Below, piece after piece: positions 40,882 to 44,167 of a stretch of DNA of 44,167 bases. Position numbers and translations under genes: made by a program. The notes beneath the pieces are model-generated. The model was not told where the DNA came from, ran no database searches, and saw nothing but the letters and a program-made list of their open reading frames with translations. This stretch comes from Thermoplasmata archaeon (GTDB taxonomy: Archaea > Thermoplasmatota > Thermoplasmata > Lutacidiplasmatales > UBA184): assembly GCA_021819135.1 (NCBI GenBank), contig JAKASE010000017.1, positions 1-44,167 of the forward strand, read 5' to 3'. Numbering within the stretch: position 1 is the stretch's first letter; each line of letters opens with the position of its first letter.

Positions 40882-41712
40882 GTGAACCGCCGGGACCTCT
40901 CGGTCGCGATCCTTTCCATCGAGGGAACGAACAACGACGAGGAGCTTCGGGTAGCCCTGGGCGCCCTCGGCGCGCGCCCTGAGATCGTGGACCTCAACCA
41001 GTTCGAGGGGCGTGACGTTCCTTCCCGCGCACGGCGCCGGCTCGACGACTACCAGGCCCTCTTCCTGCCCGGTGGCTTCTCCGCCGGCGACTACGTCCGG
41101 GCGGGAGCGATCCTGGCGGCGCGGGTCCGCGCGTCGATCGGGCCGGCCCTCGAGGAGTTCGCCCGGCGGGGCCATCTCGTGGGCGGGATCTGCAACGGAT
41201 TCCAGGTGCTGACCGAACTCGGAATGTTGCCGGGGCGACCGGACGGGTCGCTCGGGACCGCCGACGCGGTCCTGATGGCGAACGCCTCGGGGCGCTTTGA
41301 GTGCCGCCCGACCTTCGTCGCGTGGCAGGGGGGCTCATTCCCCGCGCTGAAGGATGTCCCGAAGGGGACCCGCTTCCTGTTCCCCTCCGCGCATGCCGAG
41401 GGACAGTTCGTCCTCGGCGGCGATGCCCCCGCGCGGCGTCGCGCGCTCGAGGCGAGCGGCCAGATCCTGTTCCGGTGGGTCGCCCCGGACGGAGGCCCCG
41501 CCGAGTATCCCTGGAACCCGAACGGGTCCGCCGACAACATCGCCGGCATCACGAACCCGGCTGGGAACGTCTTCGGACTGATGCCGCACCCGGAGCGGGC
41601 GTTCTTCCGGGCGCAGACGCCGGACTGGACCCGGTCCGGGCCGCCGGATGGCTACGGGGACGGTCACCGGTTCCTCGACGCGGTGCTCTCCTACGCGGAG
41701 CGTCACGGCTGA
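40882..41712 (+). CDS. purQ: phosphoribosylformylglycinamidine synthase glutaminase subunit
   Basis: PurQ supplies ammonia from glutamine to PurL in purine synthesis. The 276-residue chain shows SIEGTNNDEE at the N-terminus, FLPGGFSAGDYVRAG, the nucleophile elbow GGICNGFQVLTELG (Cys), and the catalytic His-Glu in GLMPHPERAFF. It also has NGSADNIAGITNPAGNVFG, which is shared with the glutaminase domain of large PurL. It is longer than the roughly 225-residue bacterial form. The start is GTG 40882. purS and purL are not in the window. Confidence 0.94.
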   Translation: MNRRDLSVAILSIEGTNNDEELRVALGALGARPEIVDLNQFEGRDVPSRARRRLDDYQALFLPGGFSAGDYVRAGAILAARVRASIGPALEEFARRGHLVGGICNGFQVLTELGMLPGRPDGSLGTADAVLMANASGRFECRPTFVAWQGGSFPALKDVPKGTRFLFPSAHAEGQFVLGGDAPARRRALEASGQILFRWVAPDGGPAEYPWNPNGSADNIAGITNPAGNVFGLMPHPERAFFRAQTPDWTRSGPPDGYGDGHRFLDAVLSYAERHG

Positions 41713-42344
41713 GGGGCGGGTCGGCTCCGAGCCCGCGATCGCGTGAGCCGCCAGACCTCGAGCCGTTCTCCCTCGAGCGCGCGTTCCGCGACCGTCTCCG
41801 CGCTCCCCCCTTCCGACCGCCAGCGCTTCCAGATCGCCGAGAGCTTGCGGGCGCTCTGTACCGAGGAGACAAGGACGAACGCCTCGCCCCCGGGCGCGAG
41901 GTGCTCCGGCAGGGTTCGCACGATTCGTTCGAGCACGGAGGTGCCGTCGGGCCCGCCATCGAGCGCGAGGGTCCGGTCCCGGTCGACCGCCCGTTCCTCG
42001 GGAGACGTGGGGAGATACGGGGGGTTCGCGAGGATGCGGTCGAATCGACCGAGTCCGCCCGCGAGGTCCGCCCGCACGACCGCGAGATCGAGCCCCTCGT
42101 CGCGGGCGCGCGCGCGGAGCCGAACGAGGGCGGTCCGGTTGAGATCGGTCGCGACCACCGAGGCCCCCGAGCGGGCCGCCGTGAGCGCGAGCAGGCCGGA
42201 GCCCGTTCCGATCTCGAGGAGACGGACCCCCGGCCCGACGGTCGCGAACGGGAGCAGAGCGAACGTGTCCTCGCGGGGCGGGTAGATCTCCGCGGCGTTC
42301 GGTTCCGGCGTCTCACGGCCCGCGGCCGTGCGAGATTCTCTCAC
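41703..42344 (-). CDS. HemK/Mtq2-like N5-glutamine methyltransferase
   Basis: This SAM-dependent methyltransferase is of the archaeal/eukaryotic HemK2 type that modifies the GGQ glutamine of release factor aRF1. The 213-residue chain shows EIYPPREDTFALL before the core, LEIGTGSGLLAL (SAM motif I), VVATDLNRTAL, ILANPPYLPTS (NPPY catalytic motif) and LDGGPDGTSVLERI. It lacks the N-terminal helical domain of bacterial PrmC, as expected. ATG 42344 has a GAATAAGAAG patch 27 bases upstream. It overlaps purQ by 10 bases tail to tail. Partner Trm112 is not seen here. Confidence 0.88.
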   Translation of the reverse strand: MRESRTAAGRETPEPNAAEIYPPREDTFALLPFATVGPGVRLLEIGTGSGLLALTAARSGASVVATDLNRTALVRLRARARDEGLDLAVVRADLAGGLGRFDRILANPPYLPTSPEERAVDRDRTLALDGGPDGTSVLERIVRTLPEHLAPGGEAFVLVSSVQSARKLSAIWKRWRSEGGSAETVAERALEGERLEVWRLTRSRARSRPAPQP

Positions 42345-42410
42345 AGCCGGTCGACGCGGCGCGATGGCTTCTTATTCGCGGTACGCCTAGAAGCGAACAC
42401 CTGTTCTTCC

Positions 42411-42968
42411 ATGCCTCGACGCCTCTCTGCACCCGTCAAAATCGGCATCACGGGGCTTCCGGGTTCGGGCAAGACCCAGACCCTCTTGCGGATTATCCAT
42501 CTCCTCGAGGAGGAGGGGGTCACGGTCGGCGGGATGGTCACCGAGCCGATCGTGGAGAAGCAGCGTCGCGCCGGCTTCCAGATCACCAACTGGCTGACGA
42601 AGGAGCACGAGGTCTTCGCCCACGAGGGCCTCAAGTCCCGGGTCCGGTCGGGGCGCTACGGGGTCAACCTCGCCGCGCTCGAAGGGCTCGGCACCCGGGC
42701 GCTCGCCGAGGCCCGCGAGTCCGCCGACGTGATCGTCATCGACGAGGTCGGCAAGATGGAGGTCGAGAGCGACGTGTTCACCCAGAGCGTGATCGAAACG
42801 CTCGATGCGAAGAAGTCGATCATCATGACCCTCCATAAGAAGTCGCGGAACCCTCTGCTCCAGGACATCCGTCGGAGGGACGAACTACGCCTGCTCGAGG
42901 TGACGCCGGTGAACAAGAACCTTCTCGCGTTCAAGATCGTCGGCCTGATCACGGGTCAGGCCCACTGA
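42411..42968 (+). CDS. THEP1-type nucleoside triphosphatase
   Basis: This 185-residue P-loop NTPase of the THEP1 family hydrolyses ATP/GTP and related nucleotides in vitro; its cellular role is unclear. Seen: KIGITGLPGSGKTQTLL (Walker A near 15-22), GGMVTEPIVEKQRRAGFQI, the NLAALEGLGTRAL helix, and Walker B VIVIDEVGKMEV. Length and order match the family. ATG 42411 follows a CCTAGAAG patch 25 bases upstream. Its stop overlaps the probable CTG start of trm1 (CTGA at 42965-42968). Confidence 0.92.
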   Translation: MPRRLSAPVKIGITGLPGSGKTQTLLRIIHLLEEEGVTVGGMVTEPIVEKQRRAGFQITNWLTKEHEVFAHEGLKSRVRSGRYGVNLAALEGLGTRALAEARESADVIVIDEVGKMEVESDVFTQSVIETLDAKKSIIMTLHKKSRNPLLQDIRRRDELRLLEVTPVNKNLLAFKIVGLITGQAH

Positions 42969-44044
42969 CCCCGACCCGAGAAGGACCGACCGAGCTCCTC
43001 CTGCCGGCGACCGAGGCCGGTCGGGGACCCCGCGCCCGCTCTCCGGTCTTCTACAACCCGGCGATGGCCGGCGACCGCGACCTCGCGGTCGCGATCGTGC
43101 GGGCCCTCCGGACCCAAGGGTCCAGCCTGAGGACCGGCTGGGAGATGACGGCGGCGAGCGGGATCCGGGGCCTTCGACTCGTCGCGGAGGCCGGACCGTT
43201 CGATGCGTTCCTCCTGACGGAGGCGCATCCCCGGGCGTTCGAGGTGCTCGCGGCGAACGCCGCAGGGCGGCCCGGCGTTCGCGCGCGGGCCGCCGACGCT
43301 CGGCGGCCTTGGGCCGGCGAGCGGTTCGACTACGTGGACCTCGACCCGTACGGCTCACCGCTCCCGTTCCTCGGGGCGGCGCTCGGCGCCGTGCGGGAGG
43401 GAGGGGTGCTGGCCGTCACCGCGACCGACATGATGGTCCTCGCGGGAGCGCAACCCGCCGCCTGTCGCCGGCTCTACGGGGCGAACCCCGTCCGCGGCCG
43501 CCTGGGTCCCGAGGGGGGCCTGCGGATCCTCCTCGGCCATCTCGCGGGACGGGCGCGCGCGCTCGGCCGGAGCGTCCGTCCCCGGGTCGCCTACGTTCGG
43601 GAGCACCACGTCCGGGCTTACCTCACGATCGACCCCGCCCGCGGGTCCGCAGATCCGGTCGGGACGATCGATCCGCTCCGCTGGGACGGTCCTCCGCTCG
43701 GGGGGCAGGAGACGCTCGGACCGATGTGGCTCGGTCCCCTGTTCGACGGCGAGACCATCCGCGCGATGGAGCGATACGCCGGGGCGCACCGCCCGGAGGA
43801 GCTCGCGACGTTCGTCGATCGGTTCCGGGAGGAGAGCGAGGTCGATGTCCCGTTCTACTACGAGTCGAACTCGCTCGCGCGTGCGCTCGGGCTCCCCGCC
43901 CCGCCGAAGCTCACCGCGATGCTCGACGGGCTCCGGTCGGAGGGGTTCCGGGCGGCACGGACCCACGTCCGGCCCGAGGGGTTCCGGACGGATGCCCCGC
44001 GGCCCCGGGTCGAGGCGGCGGCCCGCCGGCTCGTCGGCCGCTAG
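42965..44044 (+). CDS. trm1: tRNA (guanine26-N2)-dimethyltransferase Trm1
   Basis: Trm1 makes m2,2G26 in tRNA using SAM. The frame shows EGPTELLLP, the conserved SPVFYNPAMAGDRDLAV block, EMTAASGIRGLRL (SAM motif I), DLDPYGSPLPFL (catalytic Asp-Pro-Tyr-Gly-Ser-Pro), and the C-terminal domain with YVREHHVRAYL and PFYYESNSLA. The first ATG, at 43064, lies after the conserved VFYNP block, so it cannot be the real start. No ATG, GTG or TTG exists before it in frame. CTG 42965, overlapping the THEP1 stop as CTGA, gives 359 residues and is my preferred start. An indel in the sequence is the other explanation. Confidence 0.88.
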   Translation: MTPTREGPTELLLPATEAGRGPRARSPVFYNPAMAGDRDLAVAIVRALRTQGSSLRTGWEMTAASGIRGLRLVAEAGPFDAFLLTEAHPRAFEVLAANAAGRPGVRARAADARRPWAGERFDYVDLDPYGSPLPFLGAALGAVREGGVLAVTATDMMVLAGAQPAACRRLYGANPVRGRLGPEGGLRILLGHLAGRARALGRSVRPRVAYVREHHVRAYLTIDPARGSADPVGTIDPLRWDGPPLGGQETLGPMWLGPLFDGETIRAMERYAGAHRPEELATFVDRFREESEVDVPFYYESNSLARALGLPAPPKLTAMLDGLRSEGFRAARTHVRPEGFRTDAPRPRVEAAARRLVGR

Positions 44045-44167
44045 GAGTGCGTAGCTCAACTCGCTTTCCGGCCGGTTAGGCTGGCTGCTGTTCGATGATG
44101 AAAGGGGTGTAGCACACCCCTCTCCTTCCTCTTTCCCCGTTTCTCGACCTTACGCGACCCGAGCCAA
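44045..44167. other. trailing intergenic stretch with a strong hairpin
   Basis: AGGGGTGT-AGC-ACACCCCT (about 44102-44120) forms a perfect 8-bp hairpin followed by a pyrimidine-rich run (ctccttcctctttcccc). It may be a transcription terminator of trm1. The sequence just before it (gagtgcgtagctcaactcgc and ggccggttaggctggctgc) is GC-structured but fits no RNA family I can confirm, and the window ends here. Confidence 0.35.

Noticed and set aside
44093-44100. C box (atgatga) of a C/D guide RNA
   Set aside because: No CTGA D box lies at a fitting distance before the window ends.
44045-44167. tRNA or SRP RNA start at the window end
   Set aside because: gagtgcgtagctc resembles a tRNA 5' end, but no D-stem partner, anticodon arm or T-loop follows. 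ggccggttaggctgg only loosely recalls archaeal 7S RNA, and no promoter precedes it.

Overview
This window reads as a piece of a GC-rich archaeal chromosome, most likely from the Thermoplasmatota. Archaeal-only or archaeal-type genes are everywhere: the psmA-SBDS-Rrp4-Rrp41-Rrp42-eL43-RpoP cluster, uS12-uS7-EF-2, a family B DNA polymerase, RadB, a family 4 uracil-DNA glycosylase, archaeal Trm1, a UPF0200 kinase, THEP1 and an archaeal HTH regulator. The proteasome alpha N-terminus and EF-2 look Thermoplasma-like. The species assignment is inference. Many genes look leaderless: an AT-rich box (often CTTAAG, TTTATA or CTATAG) lies about 25-31 bases before the start codon. GTG starts are common, and at least one TTG and one probable CTG start are used in four-base stop/start overlaps.

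Layout. 0.2-6.8 kb: an HpcH/HpaI-type aldolase, a large GT-C-like membrane protein divergent from a MOP-family flippase, three small membrane or hypothetical proteins, and a DedA protein. 6.9-10.3 kb: dihydroorotase divergent from PurM, then a DMT-family exporter. 10.3-13.5 kb: a repair/replication pair on the minus strand (family 4 UDG, PolB). 13.5-16.9 kb: a short str operon (uS12, uS7, EF-2) without its usual nusA/tuf neighbours.

16.9-22.6 kb is an accessory island, visibly richer in A+T than the rest. It holds a winged-helix protein, a five-unit 16-bp iteron array, two adjacent genes for a secreted and a membrane-anchored surface protein, two tiny ORFs, a possible structured RNA, a wHTH/RelE-like pair that looks like a toxin-antitoxin operon with its own inverted-repeat operator, a disrupted small ORF, and four copies of an ACTACA-N3-TGTAGT operator.

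22.6-29.9 kb (all minus strand) is the exosome/proteasome superoperon read from psmA towards RNase J, RadB and an O6-alkylguanine methyltransferase. It joins protein degradation, ribosome maturation, RNA degradation, transcription and DNA repair. 30-37.5 kb: a DUF255/thioredoxin-like protein, a metallophosphoesterase, an HTH regulator with a TraB-like partner, UPF0200 with a coiled-coil protein, and glycyl-tRNA synthetase. 37.5-44.1 kb: an amidohydrolase sharing a symmetric promoter with a PfkB kinase, then MoeA, PurQ, a HemK/Mtq2-like methyltransferase, THEP1 NTPase and Trm1.

Most of the window is ordinary core genome. The parts most likely to be undescribed are in the island: the iteron array next to the two surface-protein genes, and the ACTACA/TGTAGT operator cluster.
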